A DNA stretch of 64,000 nucleotides from Micromonospora fulviviridis. Its GTDB lineage: Bacteria > Actinomycetota > Actinomycetes > Mycobacteriales > Micromonosporaceae. Below are positions 45,388 through 53,627 of this stretch, one piece after another. Each line of letters begins with the position of its first letter. Position 1 is the stretch's first letter. Where the stretch lies: contig NZ_BMRA01000006.1 in NCBI RefSeq assembly GCF_014648395.1, positions 311,115-375,114 on the forward strand, read 5' to 3'. The notes under the pieces were generated by a model, which did no database searches, was not told the origin of the DNA, and was given only the letters and a program-made list of their open reading frames with translations. The position numbers and the translations under genes are program-made.

Positions 45388-46288
45388 CCGTCTACCGGGC
45401 CCACGGGTCCGGCGCGGGCGACGTGGCCGACGGGCTGCTGACGATGCTGGCCGTGGCCGTGGTCTGCCTGCTCGCGGCCGGCTACGGCCGGGGTGTGCAG
45501 GAGCTGTGGACGCGGCGGGGCCACGGCCGGGTGGTGGGGGGCTCGCGGGTGACGGCGTTCGGCGCCGGGCTGGTGGTGGTCCTGGCGGTCGACCAGGGCC
45601 GGTGCACCGGCTGGCGGAGTCCTCCTACGCCGGCCACATGGCCCAACACATGCTGCTCCTGCTGGTGGCGGGCCCGCTGCTCGCGGCCGGTGCGGCGGGA
45701 CTGCCGCTCACCCTGGCCGCGCCCCGCACGCTGCGCCGGCTGCTGGCCCGCGTCCGGGCCACGGCGCCGGTGCGTCGGCTGCGCCGCCCGGCCGAACACG
45801 CCCTGCTGGCCGCAGCGGCCCAGACCCTGGCCCTGTGGCTGTGGCACCTGCCGGGCCCGTACGTCGCCGCCGTCGACCGCCCGGTCCTGCACGCCGCCGA
45901 GCACCTGAGCCTGGTGGCGGCGGCCTGGCTGCTGTGGGCGCCGGTGCTCGGCCCGGCCCGCCACCGGACCCCCGCGCCGGTGTCGCTGCTGCTGCTGGTC
46001 GGCACCATGCTGCCCGCCTCCGCCCTCGGCGCGGTCCTCACCTTCGCCCCCGAGCCGGTCTACCCCCCGCGCGTCCTCGGCCCTGACCCGCTCGCCGACC
46101 AGCAGCTCGCCGGACTGCTGATGTGGGCGCCGATGGACCTGGTGGTCCTGGTGGCGGCGCTGGCGGTCTTCCTCGGCTGGCTGCTGCGGCTGGAGCGGGA
46201 GCGGCCCGACCGCCTGGCCCCGGCCCGGCCGGCACGCCCCGGCGCACCGCCGGCGAAGGGCGCCGCAACCGAAGGGATGGTGCGATGA
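45375..46288 (+). pseudogene. ctaG: CtaG-like caa3 assembly factor, split by an apparent -1 frameshift
   Basis: ATG 45375 begins a frame with two helices (GLLTMLAVAVVCLLAAGYGRGVQ, VTAFGAGLVVVLAVDQG). Near 45596-45602 the homology moves to the -1 frame: PVHRLAESSYAGHMAQHMLLLLVAGPLLAAG, then LALWLWHLPGPYVAAVDRPVLHAAEHLSLV, ending at TGA 46286-46288. The AGHMAQHMLLLLVAGPLL region is the hallmark of the CtaG_Cox (DUF1404-like) family needed for CuB insertion. The left frame continues into unrelated sequence after the shift. A lost base in the CAGGGCCGG run, an assembly error or ribosomal slippage could explain it. The rest of the coding sequence looks intact. Confidence 0.75.
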
Positions 46289-46671
46289 GCCGTCGACTCT
46301 GGATGCTGGCCACGGTGCTGGCGGCGCTGCCGGTCGTCGCCGTGACCGGCTGCGCGTCGACGTCGCCACCACCACCGCCCGAGTCCCACGCCGGGCGGCC
46401 GGACCGGGGCGCGAAGCTGATCGCCCAGTACGGGTGCGGCTCCTGCCACACGGTCCCCGGCGTCGACCGCGCCGGTGGGCTGGTCGGCCCACCGTTGACC
46501 CGCTTCGGCGCCCGCTCGTACATCGCCGGTGAGCTGCCCAACAACGCGGACAACCTGCGACGGTGGATCACCGACCCGCAGGCCGTCGAGCCGGGCACCG
46601 CCATGCCGAACCTCGGCGTCAGCGCGATCGACGCGCAGGACATCGCCGCGTACCTCTACACGTTGGACTGA
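46285..46671 (+). CDS. Monohaem cytochrome c lipoprotein
   Basis: A 128-residue lipoprotein. The signal ends with lipobox VTGC (Cys23), a Pro-rich spacer follows, then a small class I cytochrome c with haem motif CGSCH (C51, C54, H55) and methionine ligand in PGTAMPNLG. It probably shuttles electrons from the bc complex to the CuA/haem c subunit. ATG 46285 overlaps the stop of the preceding gene by 4 bp. Confidence 0.92.
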   Translation: MSRRLWMLATVLAALPVVAVTGCASTSPPPPPESHAGRPDRGAKLIAQYGCGSCHTVPGVDRAGGLVGPPLTRFGARSYIAGELPNNADNLRRWITDPQAVEPGTAMPNLGVSAIDAQDIAAYLYTLD

Positions 46672-46674
46672 CGG

Positions 46675-47460
46675 ATGCGGCGACCACGAGCGGTGACGCT
46701 GCCCGCCCTCTACCCGCGCCGGGCCCTCGTGGTCGGGTCCGTGCTGGCGCTCGCCCTGGGCCCGGTGGCCCTCGCGCCCGCGCCCGACCCCACGCCGACC
46801 CCGTCCGCCACCACCCCCGCCGGCGACCGCGGCGCCCAGCTCTACCTGGAGCAGTGCGCGAGCTGTCACGGCGTGCGCGGGCAGGGGTCGCAGCAGGGGC
46901 CGTCCCTGGTCGGCGTCGGGCCCGCCGCGGTGGACTTCCAGCTGTCCACCGGCCGGATGCCGGTGTCGCGCGAAGTTTCCCAGGCGCGGCGCCGCGAGCC
47001 CGTCTTCTCCGCCGACGACATCTCCGCGCTGGTCGACCACGTCGCCAGCTTCGGCGGTGGCGGCCCGCGGATTCCCCGGGTCGCCTCCGGCGACGTGGTC
47101 TCCGGCCGGGACCTCTTCGCCGCCAACTGCGCGCCATGCCACGGGGCTGCCGGTTCGGGGGCCGTGCTCACGAACGGCTGGAGCGCCCCACCGCTGTACG
47201 ACGCCTCGGCCACCCAGGTCGCGGAGGCGGTCCGGGTCGGGCCCGGGCTGATGCCGGCCTTCCCCGGCCAGGTTCTCACCGATCAGCAGGTCGACGACCT
47301 GACCAGTTACGTGCGGCGGCTGCGCACCGAGCGGCTGGACCCGGGCGGCAACCCGCTCGGCCGGCTCGGCCCGCTGGCCGAGGGGTTGCTCGCCTGGCTG
47401 GCGGTGCTCGTCCTCCTGGTGGCCGGCGTGCGCTGGCTGGGCCGGAGGGCGGCGGAGTGA
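46675..47460 (+). CDS. qcrC: Dihaem cytochrome c of the bc complex (QcrC-like)
   Basis: A 261-residue membrane-bound protein with an N-terminal signal helix, two cytochrome c domains and a C-terminal membrane anchor (LLAWLAVLVLLVAGVRWL). Haem motifs are CASCH (C61, C64, H65) and CAPCH (C152, C155, H156). This is the layout of actinobacterial QcrC, which replaces cytochrome c1 and passes electrons directly to the oxidase. It starts 3 nt after the previous stop and overlaps the Rieske start by 4 bp. Confidence 0.93.
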   Translation: MRRPRAVTLPALYPRRALVVGSVLALALGPVALAPAPDPTPTPSATTPAGDRGAQLYLEQCASCHGVRGQGSQQGPSLVGVGPAAVDFQLSTGRMPVSREVSQARRREPVFSADDISALVDHVASFGGGGPRIPRVASGDVVSGRDLFAANCAPCHGAAGSGAVLTNGWSAPPLYDASATQVAEAVRVGPGLMPAFPGQVLTDQQVDDLTSYVRRLRTERLDPGGNPLGRLGPLAEGLLAWLAVLVLLVAGVRWLGRRAAE

Positions 47461-48320
47461 GGCGCCCGACCCCGTCGCCGGCCGAGGAGTCCGCGAGCCG
47501 CCGGATCGTTGGCGCCTTCCTGGTGAGCGCCGCCGGGGCGGTCGGCTTCGCGGTGACGTACGGGCTCGGCGGCGACACCCGGTGGGAGGGGGTGTGCCTG
47601 GCGGTCGCCTTCGCCGGTCTGGCGGTGGGGCTCGCGGTCTGGGCCCGGCGGCTGGTCCCGGTCGGCGGGTACGTCGAGGAGCACGAGGGCTTCACCCCGC
47701 CCCCGGCCGAGCAGGCGATGACCGCGGCGGAGTTCGCCGCGCCGGACAGCCCGACGCGCCGGTACGGCCTGCTCGCGGCACTCGGGTTCGCGCTGACCGC
47801 CCTCGGCGTCGCCGCGCTGTTCCCGCTGCGCTCCCTGCTTCCCTGGGACCGGGTCCGCCCGCCCCGGGCCCTGAAGGACACCCCGTGGGGGGCCGGCGTG
47901 CGGCTGGTCGACGGCACGGGACGACCCCTGCGGCCGGACGACGTGCCCGCCGAGACGATGGTCGCGGTCTTCCCCGAGGGAGACCCCGACGCGGGCGACG
48001 CCCCCGCGTTCGCGGTCCGCCTCGACCCCGAGCGCTTCTCCCGCCCGCCCGCCGGCGGTCACCTGGGCGGCCTGGTCGTCTGGTCGATGCTCTGCACCCA
48101 CGCCGGCTGCCCGGTGCGGCTCTACCTCAAGGGCACGGGCCGGGTGCTCTGCCCCTGCCACCAGTCGTCATTCGACCTGCTGGCCGGGGCCCGGGCGGTC
48201 GCCGGTCCCGCGGCGCGGCCGCTGCCGGGACTGCCGATCGAGGTCGGCCCGGACGGCTTCCTCCGGGCCACCGGCGACTTCACCGCGCCGCCCGGCGCCG
48301 GCTTCTGGAGCCGGCCATGA
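47457..48320 (+). CDS. qcrA: Rieske iron-sulfur protein of the bc complex (QcrA-like)
   Basis: A 287-residue protein with three predicted N-terminal membrane helices, typical of actinobacterial QcrA. The [2Fe-2S] cluster is bound by C213-T-H215-AGC218 and C232-PC-H235 (LCPCHQSSFDLL). It takes electrons from menaquinol and passes them to the cytochrome c subunit. GTG 47457 overlaps the qcrC stop (GTGA). Confidence 0.95.
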   Translation: MRRPTPSPAEESASRRIVGAFLVSAAGAVGFAVTYGLGGDTRWEGVCLAVAFAGLAVGLAVWARRLVPVGGYVEEHEGFTPPPAEQAMTAAEFAAPDSPTRRYGLLAALGFALTALGVAALFPLRSLLPWDRVRPPRALKDTPWGAGVRLVDGTGRPLRPDDVPAETMVAVFPEGDPDAGDAPAFAVRLDPERFSRPPAGGHLGGLVVWSMLCTHAGCPVRLYLKGTGRVLCPCHQSSFDLLAGARAVAGPAARPLPGLPIEVGPDGFLRATGDFTAPPGAGFWSRP

Positions 48321-50080
48321 TCATGGACCGACTGGCCCGCGCGCTGGACGACCGGCTCCGGCTCTCCCCGGTCACCCGCCGGGCGTTGGCGAAGGTCTTC
48401 CCCGACCACTGGTCGTTCATGCTCGGCGAGCTCGCGCTCTACTCGTTCGTGGCGCTGATCCTCACCGGCGTCTACCTCACCTTCTTCTTCGACGCCAGCT
48501 CCGCCGACCGCGTCTACCAGGGGTCGTACGCCCCGCTGGACGGCAGCACCACCTCCGCCGCGTACGCCTCCGTGGTGCGGCTGAGCTGGGACGTACGGGC
48601 CGGTCTGCTGATCCGGCAGACCCACCACTGGGCCTCCCTGGTCTTCCTCGCCGCGATCGTTCTGCACCTGGCCCGGATCTTCTTCACCGGGGCGTTCCGG
48701 AAGCCGCGCGAACTCAACTGGCTGATCGGCGTCACCATGCTGACCCTCGCGCTGGCCAACGGCTTCACCGGTTACTCCATGCCCGACGACCTCCTCTCCG
48801 GACTGGGCCTGCGGATCATCACCTCGGTGGTGGAGTCGATCCCGCTGGTCGGGACCTGGCTGGCCGCCCTGGCCCTGGGCGGCGAGTTCCCCTCCGACGC
48901 GATGATCCCGCGGATGTTCGTCACCCACGTGCTGCTCGTGCCGGCCGTCCTCGTCGCCCTCATCTCCCTGCACCTCGGCATCCTGGTGCGGCAGAAGCAC
49001 ACCCAGTTCCCGGGGCCGGGCCGGACGGAGCACAACGTGGTCGGGTCACGGCTGTGGCCGAGCTACACCCTGCGCTCGCTCGCCCTCTTCGCCTGGGTCC
49101 TGGCGGTGCTGTTCGCCCTCGGCGGTCTGGCCCAGATCAACCCGGTGTGGCTCTACGGACCGTTCGAGCCGGCCCAGTCCACCTCGCCGGCGCAGCCGGA
49201 CTGGTACGTCGCCTGGGGCGACGGCGCGCTGCGCCTCTTCCCGCCCTGGGAGTTCCGCATCGGCGGCTACCTGGTGCCGGCGCCGTTCTTCCCCGGCGTC
49301 GTGCTCGGCGGGCTGGCCTTCCTGGCCCTCTACCTCTGGCCGTTCGCCGAGCGGCTGCGCACGCGTGACCGCCGCCAGCACCACCTGCTCGACCGGCCCC
49401 GGGACCACCCCGTGCGGATCGGTGTCGGCGTGGCCGCCCTGACCTTCTTCGCGGTGCTCGTGGTGGCCGCCGGCGATGACGTCCTCGCTCGGCTGCTCGG
49501 GGTGCCGGTCTACGACCTGCTGTACCTCTTCCGGATCCTGGTGCTCGCCCTGCCGATCCTGACCGGGGCGGTCGCGTTCCTGACCGCGCGGGCGCTGCGC
49601 CGCGGCGAGGCGGCCTCGCTCGGGGACCTCACCCGGGCCGACCTGCGCCGTGCCGGCCGTCCCTCCCGCCGACCCTCCCGGCGCGACGACGAACCCGAGA
49701 CCCCCGCGCCGGACCGGCCGGGGGAGCGGATCGAGCTGTGGCCGGAGGGGGAGGTGTGGCGGTGGCGCTACCGCGACGAGGCCCGGCGGCTGGTGCTGAC
49801 CGCCAACCGGGTCGCGGTGTCGGAGGAGGAGGCGGTCGAGGCCGCCCGGCTGGCGTACCCGGGCGTGGACCGCGTCGTGGTGCCGGGGCCGCCCGCACCG
49901 TCTCCGCCCGGGCCGGTCCGGGCAGCCCTGCGCCGGTGGGGACGGGCGGCAGCCGCCGGTTCGTTGCTCGTCGCGGCGCTGGTCGAGCGCAGGCGCGACC
50001 GCCGTCGGCAGCGGGACGGCGACGAGGGCGATCCGCGGGAGAAGGCGGACGCGGCGCCGCGCGGTGGCGAGCCGAGGTGA
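48317..50080 (+). CDS. qcrB: Cytochrome b of the bc complex (QcrB-like) with extra C-terminal region
   Basis: A 587-residue membrane protein. Haem b ligands lie in QTHHWASLVFLAAIVLHLARIFFTG and FVTHVLLVPAVLVALISLHLGILV. The quinol-oxidation motif is PDWYVAWGDGALRLFP (the PDWY form of PEWY). Eight core helices are expected. Beyond about residue 430 a hydrophilic tail includes a compact segment ELWPEGEVWRWRYRDEARRL...VSEEEAVEAARLAYPGV and ends in a basic helix. ATG 48317 overlaps the qcrA stop. Last gene of the operon. Confidence 0.93.
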   Translation: MIMDRLARALDDRLRLSPVTRRALAKVFPDHWSFMLGELALYSFVALILTGVYLTFFFDASSADRVYQGSYAPLDGSTTSAAYASVVRLSWDVRAGLLIRQTHHWASLVFLAAIVLHLARIFFTGAFRKPRELNWLIGVTMLTLALANGFTGYSMPDDLLSGLGLRIITSVVESIPLVGTWLAALALGGEFPSDAMIPRMFVTHVLLVPAVLVALISLHLGILVRQKHTQFPGPGRTEHNVVGSRLWPSYTLRSLALFAWVLAVLFALGGLAQINPVWLYGPFEPAQSTSPAQPDWYVAWGDGALRLFPPWEFRIGGYLVPAPFFPGVVLGGLAFLALYLWPFAERLRTRDRRQHHLLDRPRDHPVRIGVGVAALTFFAVLVVAAGDDVLARLLGVPVYDLLYLFRILVLALPILTGAVAFLTARALRRGEAASLGDLTRADLRRAGRPSRRPSRRDDEPETPAPDRPGERIELWPEGEVWRWRYRDEARRLVLTANRVAVSEEEAVEAARLAYPGVDRVVVPGPPAPSPPGPVRAALRRWGRAAAAGSLLVAALVERRRDRRRQRDGDEGDPREKADAAPRGGEPR

Positions 50081-50149
50081 GGCTGGGCTGAAGTCCGTGT
50101 CGTGCGGCGGGGAGGTCCGCACCGAACCGACGGACCACAGGGTCGAGAT

Positions 50150-50186
50150 GCCTGGTGCCCCGCCCGAGACGGGCGGGGCACCAGGC
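50150..50186. terminator. Bidirectional terminator, 16-bp perfect stem
   Basis: GCCTGGTGCCCCGCCC (50150-50165) pairs with 50171-50186 around the loop GAGAC, between the qcrB and Rho_N-like genes. Confidence 0.85.
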
Positions 50187-50199
50187 GTCGGCTGGTCGG

Positions 50200-50418
50200 T
50201 CAGGTCTGGTTGCCGGGCACGTTCTTGTAGTCCTGGGGGCTGACCCCCTTGGGGCGCGGGTCCTTCTGCCGTTGGCCGCCGCCCTGGTTGGCGTTGGCCG
50301 ACCCACCGAGTGCCTGGATCATCTCGCCCTTGTTCATCTGGTCGACGTTGCGCATTCCGGCGCGTTCCGCCTGCTTGCGCAGCTCACCGGTCTTCATCTG
50401 AGCGGGATCGCGGGCCAT
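50200..50418 (-). CDS. Small Rho_N/SAP-like domain protein
   Basis: A 72-residue soluble protein. Residues 7-40 (MKTGELRKQAERAGMRNVDQMNKGEMIQAL) form the helix-extended-loop-helix fold seen in Rho N-terminal and SAP-like nucleic acid-binding domains. The tail is Gln/Gly/Pro-rich. Role unknown; possibly nucleoid or stress related. ATG 50418 has an excellent AAGGAGG four bases away, which fixes the start. Confidence 0.85.
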   Translation of the reverse strand: MARDPAQMKTGELRKQAERAGMRNVDQMNKGEMIQALGGSANANQGGGQRQKDPRPKGVSPQDYKNVPGNQT

Positions 50419-50588
50419 CGTTCCTCCTTCGGTCAGCGGACGGACTGGGAACCCGGTCGGCGTCCGCCGGGCCGCAGGCCGATCGTGCCGGTGACGGCGT
50501 CGCCGCACCATTTGGCCGCTGTCGTCCGTCTCGCCCCTCCGTGGTTTGCCGGTTCACGGTCCCGGCTCGCTTACCCGGCGACGGGCCG

Positions 50589-50602
50589 CACCAACGTTGG
50601 TG
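50589..50602. promoter_or_regulatory. 14-bp perfect palindrome of unknown role
   Basis: CACCAACGTTGGTG lies 26 bp after the siderophore ATPase stop and 170 bp before the Rho_N-like gene start. It has no loop, so an operator is more likely than a terminator. Confidence 0.35.
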
Positions 50603-50627
50603 GGCGCCGGTCCGTGTGGGTACTCGA

Positions 50628-51497
50628 TCAGCACCGGCCGGCGACGGTGGGGGCGGGCTCTCCGTCGGTGCCGGATCGGCGGACCGCCGGCAGGACCAGC
50701 GGGGTGCCGGTCTCCGGGTCCTCGATGATCCGGCAGGGCAGGCCGAACACCTCCTCGACCAGGTCGGTGGTGACGATCCGGCGCGGGTCCCCGGCGGCGA
50801 CCACCCGCCCGCCGCGCATGGCCACCAGGTGGGTGGCGTAGCGGGCGGCCTGGTGCAGGTCGTGCAGCACCGCGACCAGGGTGCGGCCCTGTTCGTCGTG
50901 CAGCCGGGCGCAGAGGTCCAGCACCTCGACCTGGTGGGCGATGTCCAGATAGGTGGTCGGCTCGTCGAGCAGCAGCAGCGGCGTCTGCTGGGCCAGCGCC
51001 ATGGCGATCCAGACCCGCTGCCGCTGCCCGCCGGAGAGCTCGTCGACCGGCCGGTCGGCCAGTTCGACGACCCCCGTGTCGGCCATCGCCTGGTCGACCA
51101 CCCGCTCGTCCTCGCGGGACCACTGCCGCAGCAGGCCCTGGTGCGGGTAGCGGCCCCGGGACACGAGCTCGGCCACGGTGAGCCCGTCGGGGGCCACCGC
51201 CGACTGCGGGAGCAGCCCGAGGGTACGGGCGACCTGCCGGGCCGGCCGGCGGTGGATGTCGGCGCCGTCGAGCAGCACCGTGCCCCGGGCCGGGCGCAGC
51301 AGCCGGGCCAGGGCGCGCAGCAGCGTCGACTTGCCGCACGCGTTCGGCCCGATGATCACGGTGAAGGAGCCGTCGGGGACGGCCACCGTGAGGTCCTCGG
51401 CGACGGTGCGCCGGTCGTAGCCGAGGGTCAGCGCGTCGCCGACCAGCCGGGGGGTGTCGGGCCGCATCAGGGTTCCCTTCTCGTCGGGGCCGGTCAT
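50628..51497 (-). CDS. Iron-siderophore ABC transporter ATPase (FecE/FepC type)
   Basis: A 289-residue cytoplasmic ATPase. Walker A is GPNACGKSTLLRAL, the signature LSGGQRQRVWIAMALAQ, Walker B LLLLDEPTTYLD and the switch His in AVLHDLHQAARYATH. The LGYDRRTVAEDLTVAVPDG start and PHQGLLRQWS region are typical of ferric-siderophore importers. ATG 51497 overlaps the upstream permease stop by 4 bp. It is the last gene of the leftward transport unit. Confidence 0.95.
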   Translation of the reverse strand: MTGPDEKGTLMRPDTPRLVGDALTLGYDRRTVAEDLTVAVPDGSFTVIIGPNACGKSTLLRALARLLRPARGTVLLDGADIHRRPARQVARTLGLLPQSAVAPDGLTVAELVSRGRYPHQGLLRQWSREDERVVDQAMADTGVVELADRPVDELSGGQRQRVWIAMALAQQTPLLLLDEPTTYLDIAHQVEVLDLCARLHDEQGRTLVAVLHDLHQAARYATHLVAMRGGRVVAAGDPRRIVTTDLVEEVFGLPCRIIEDPETGTPLVLPAVRRSGTDGEPAPTVAGRC

Positions 51498-52519
51498 CGC
51501 CGGCCCCCGCGTTCGCCGGCGAGCAGCCAGGCCAGGTAGCCGCCGCCGAGCACGCCGGTGACCACGCCGACGGGCAGTTGCCGGCCGGCGACCGCGTGCT
51601 GGGCGAGCTGGTCGGCGGCGAGCAGCAGCGCCGCGCCGACGACCGCCGAGGGCAGCAGGTTCGGCCCGGGCGCGCGGGTGAGCCGGCGGGCCAGGTGCGG
51701 GGCGGTCAGCGCCAGGAACGACACCGGCCCGGCGGCCGCCGCGGCGACCGAGACCAGCAGCACGGCAGCGCCGAGCGCCGCGACCCGGACGCGGCGCACC
51801 GGTACGCCGAGCCCGGCCGCCGAGTCGTCGCCCATCTCCAGCAGCCGCAGGGCGGGGGCACGGGCGAGCAGCACGGCGGGCAGCAGCACCGCCAGCGCGC
51901 CGAGCACCGGCAGCGCGTTCGCCCAGCCCCGCCCGTCCAGGCTGCCGGTGAGCCAGAGCGCGGCACGGGCGGCGTCCATCAGCGGGGCGCGGGTGAGCAG
52001 CCAGCCGTTGACGCCGGTGAGGATGGCGGTGACCCCGATGCCCACCAGCACCAGCCGGTGCCCGCCCACGCCGTGTCGGCCGGCCAGGGCGTAGAGCAGC
52101 AGGCCGGTGGCGAGGCCGCCGGCGGCGGCGGCCCCGGCCAGCGCGGCGCTGCCGCCGCCGACCACCACCACGACCAGCGCGCCGGTGGCCGCGCCGGAGG
52201 TGACCCCGAGCACGTCCGGGCTGCCCAGCGGGTTGCGGGTCAGCGACTGGAACACCGCGCCGGCCAGGCCGAGGGCGGCGCCGACGGCCAGGGCCGTGAC
52301 CAGGCGGGGCAACCGCAGTTCGGTGACGATGAACCGGTCGGCGGGGCTGCCCCCGCCGGCCAGCACACGCAGCACGTCGGCCGGGGCGATCGGGTAGTCG
52401 CCGGCGCCGACGGCCAGCACGGCCAGGGCGAGGGCGAGCAGCGTGCCGGCCAGGCCGACGACGAGGGCGCGGGGCCGCAGGCGCAGCGACAGCCCGCCGG
52501 GAAGGCGCAGCACGATCAC
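51494..52519 (-). CDS. Iron-siderophore ABC permease (FecD/FepG type)
   Basis: A 341-residue permease of the FecCD family with about nine or ten helices. Marks are ELRLPRLVTALAVGAALGLAGAVFQSLTRNPLGSPDVLGVTSGA and the C-terminal VSFLALTAPHLARRLTRAPGPNLLPSAVVGAALLLAADQLAQ. The arginine-rich LRLPR segment and GP(V/I)SF(L/V)AL element contact the ATPase. GTG 52519 overlaps the stop of the partner permease (GTGA). Confidence 0.94.
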   Translation of the reverse strand: MIVLRLPGGLSLRLRPRALVVGLAGTLLALALAVLAVGAGDYPIAPADVLRVLAGGGSPADRFIVTELRLPRLVTALAVGAALGLAGAVFQSLTRNPLGSPDVLGVTSGAATGALVVVVVGGGSAALAGAAAAGGLATGLLLYALAGRHGVGGHRLVLVGIGVTAILTGVNGWLLTRAPLMDAARAALWLTGSLDGRGWANALPVLGALAVLLPAVLLARAPALRLLEMGDDSAAGLGVPVRRVRVAALGAAVLLVSVAAAAAGPVSFLALTAPHLARRLTRAPGPNLLPSAVVGAALLLAADQLAQHAVAGRQLPVGVVTGVLGGGYLAWLLAGERGGRR

Positions 52520-53466
52520 AACCGGCCCACCCGTCCGCGCCGGACCAGGTGCAGGAAGAGCGGCCCGCCGAGCACGGCGGTGACCAGTCCCACCTGGAGC
52601 TCGCCGGGGCGGCCCAGCACCCGGCCGGCCACGTCGGCGGTGAGCAGCAGCACCGGCGCGAAGACCGCGCACCAGGGCAGCAGCCGGCGCGGGTCGGGCC
52701 CGGTGAGGGCGCGGACCAGGTGTGGTGCGAGCAGCCCCACGAAGACGATCGGCCCGCAGGCGGCGGTGGCCGCCCCGCAGAGCAGCGTGACGGCGACGAC
52801 CACCGCGCCCCGGACCAGGCCGGGCCGGGCGCCGAGCGCGCGGGCGGAGTCGTCGCCGAGGGCCAGGGCGGCCAGCGGGCGGGTCACCAGCAGGGCGATC
52901 AGCAGTCCGGTGAGGACGAACGGCAGCAGGCTCGGCAGGGTGTCGGTGCGGGCGCCAGCCAGCGAGCCGACGGTCCAGAACCGCAGCCGCTCCAGCGAGG
53001 TGCTGTCGACCAGCATGACCGCGCTGACGTAGGAGAACAGGGCCGCGTTGAGCGCCGCCCCGGCCAGGGCCAACCGGGCCGGGGTGGCCTGCCGGCCGCC
53101 GGCGATGGTGTGCACGGCGACGGTGACGCCGGCGGCGCCGAGCAGCGCGTACCAGACCTGGTGGTCGAGGTCGGCCACGCCGAGCAGCACGGTGGCGGTG
53201 GCCACCGCGGCCGACGCGCCCGCGTTGATGCCGAGCAGGCCGGGGTCGGCGAGCGGGTTGCGGGTCAACGTCTGCATGGCCGCCCCGGCGACACCGAGCG
53301 CCGCGCCGGCGGCGAGACCGAGCAGCGTGCGGGGCAGCCGCCCCTGGCGCACCACGGCGTACTCGGGGGAGGCCGGGTCGGTGAGGCCGTGCCACACCTC
53401 GGGCAGGGAGAGCGGCTTCGCGCCGAGGACGAGGCTGAGCACGGCCACGGCGGCGAGCAGCAGCAC
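52516..53466 (-). CDS. Iron-siderophore ABC permease (FecC/FepD type)
   Basis: A 316-residue FecCD permease as given. Marks are GRLPRTLLGLAAGAALGVAGAAMQTLTRNPLADPGLLGINAGA and GPIVFVGLLAPHLVRALTGPDPRRLLPWCAV. The GTG at 53466 cuts the first membrane helix short. In-frame sequence upstream encodes a plausible basic N-terminus and the helix start (RRRRLRAGGLALG), but has no ATG, GTG or TTG before an in-frame stop at the iron box. A non-standard start such as CTG is therefore possible. Confidence 0.9.
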   Translation of the reverse strand: MLLLAAVAVLSLVLGAKPLSLPEVWHGLTDPASPEYAVVRQGRLPRTLLGLAAGAALGVAGAAMQTLTRNPLADPGLLGINAGASAAVATATVLLGVADLDHQVWYALLGAAGVTVAVHTIAGGRQATPARLALAGAALNAALFSYVSAVMLVDSTSLERLRFWTVGSLAGARTDTLPSLLPFVLTGLLIALLVTRPLAALALGDDSARALGARPGLVRGAVVVAVTLLCGAATAACGPIVFVGLLAPHLVRALTGPDPRRLLPWCAVFAPVLLLTADVAGRVLGRPGELQVGLVTAVLGGPLFLHLVRRGRVGRL

Positions 53467-53597
53467 GCCGAGGGCGAGCCCGCCGGCCCGGAGGCGGCGG
53501 CGCCGGCCGGACGCCGGGACGGCGGCGGTGCCGCTGCGGGGTGGGGTGATGACGGACAGCGTGGACTCCGGGGGCGGCGAAGGACCTTGACAGCGAC

Positions 53598-53620
53598 TTA
53601 GGTTAGGTTAGCCTAACCTC
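53598..53620. promoter_or_regulatory. Iron box (DmdR/IdeR type)
   Basis: TTAGGTTAGGTTAGCCTAACCTC contains a perfect 15-bp palindrome AGGTTAG-C-CTAACCT (53605-53619), the core of the actinobacterial iron-repressor site. It sits between the divergent permease and binding-protein genes, so iron excess should repress both. Confidence 0.9.
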
Positions 53621-53627
53621 GCTGTCC

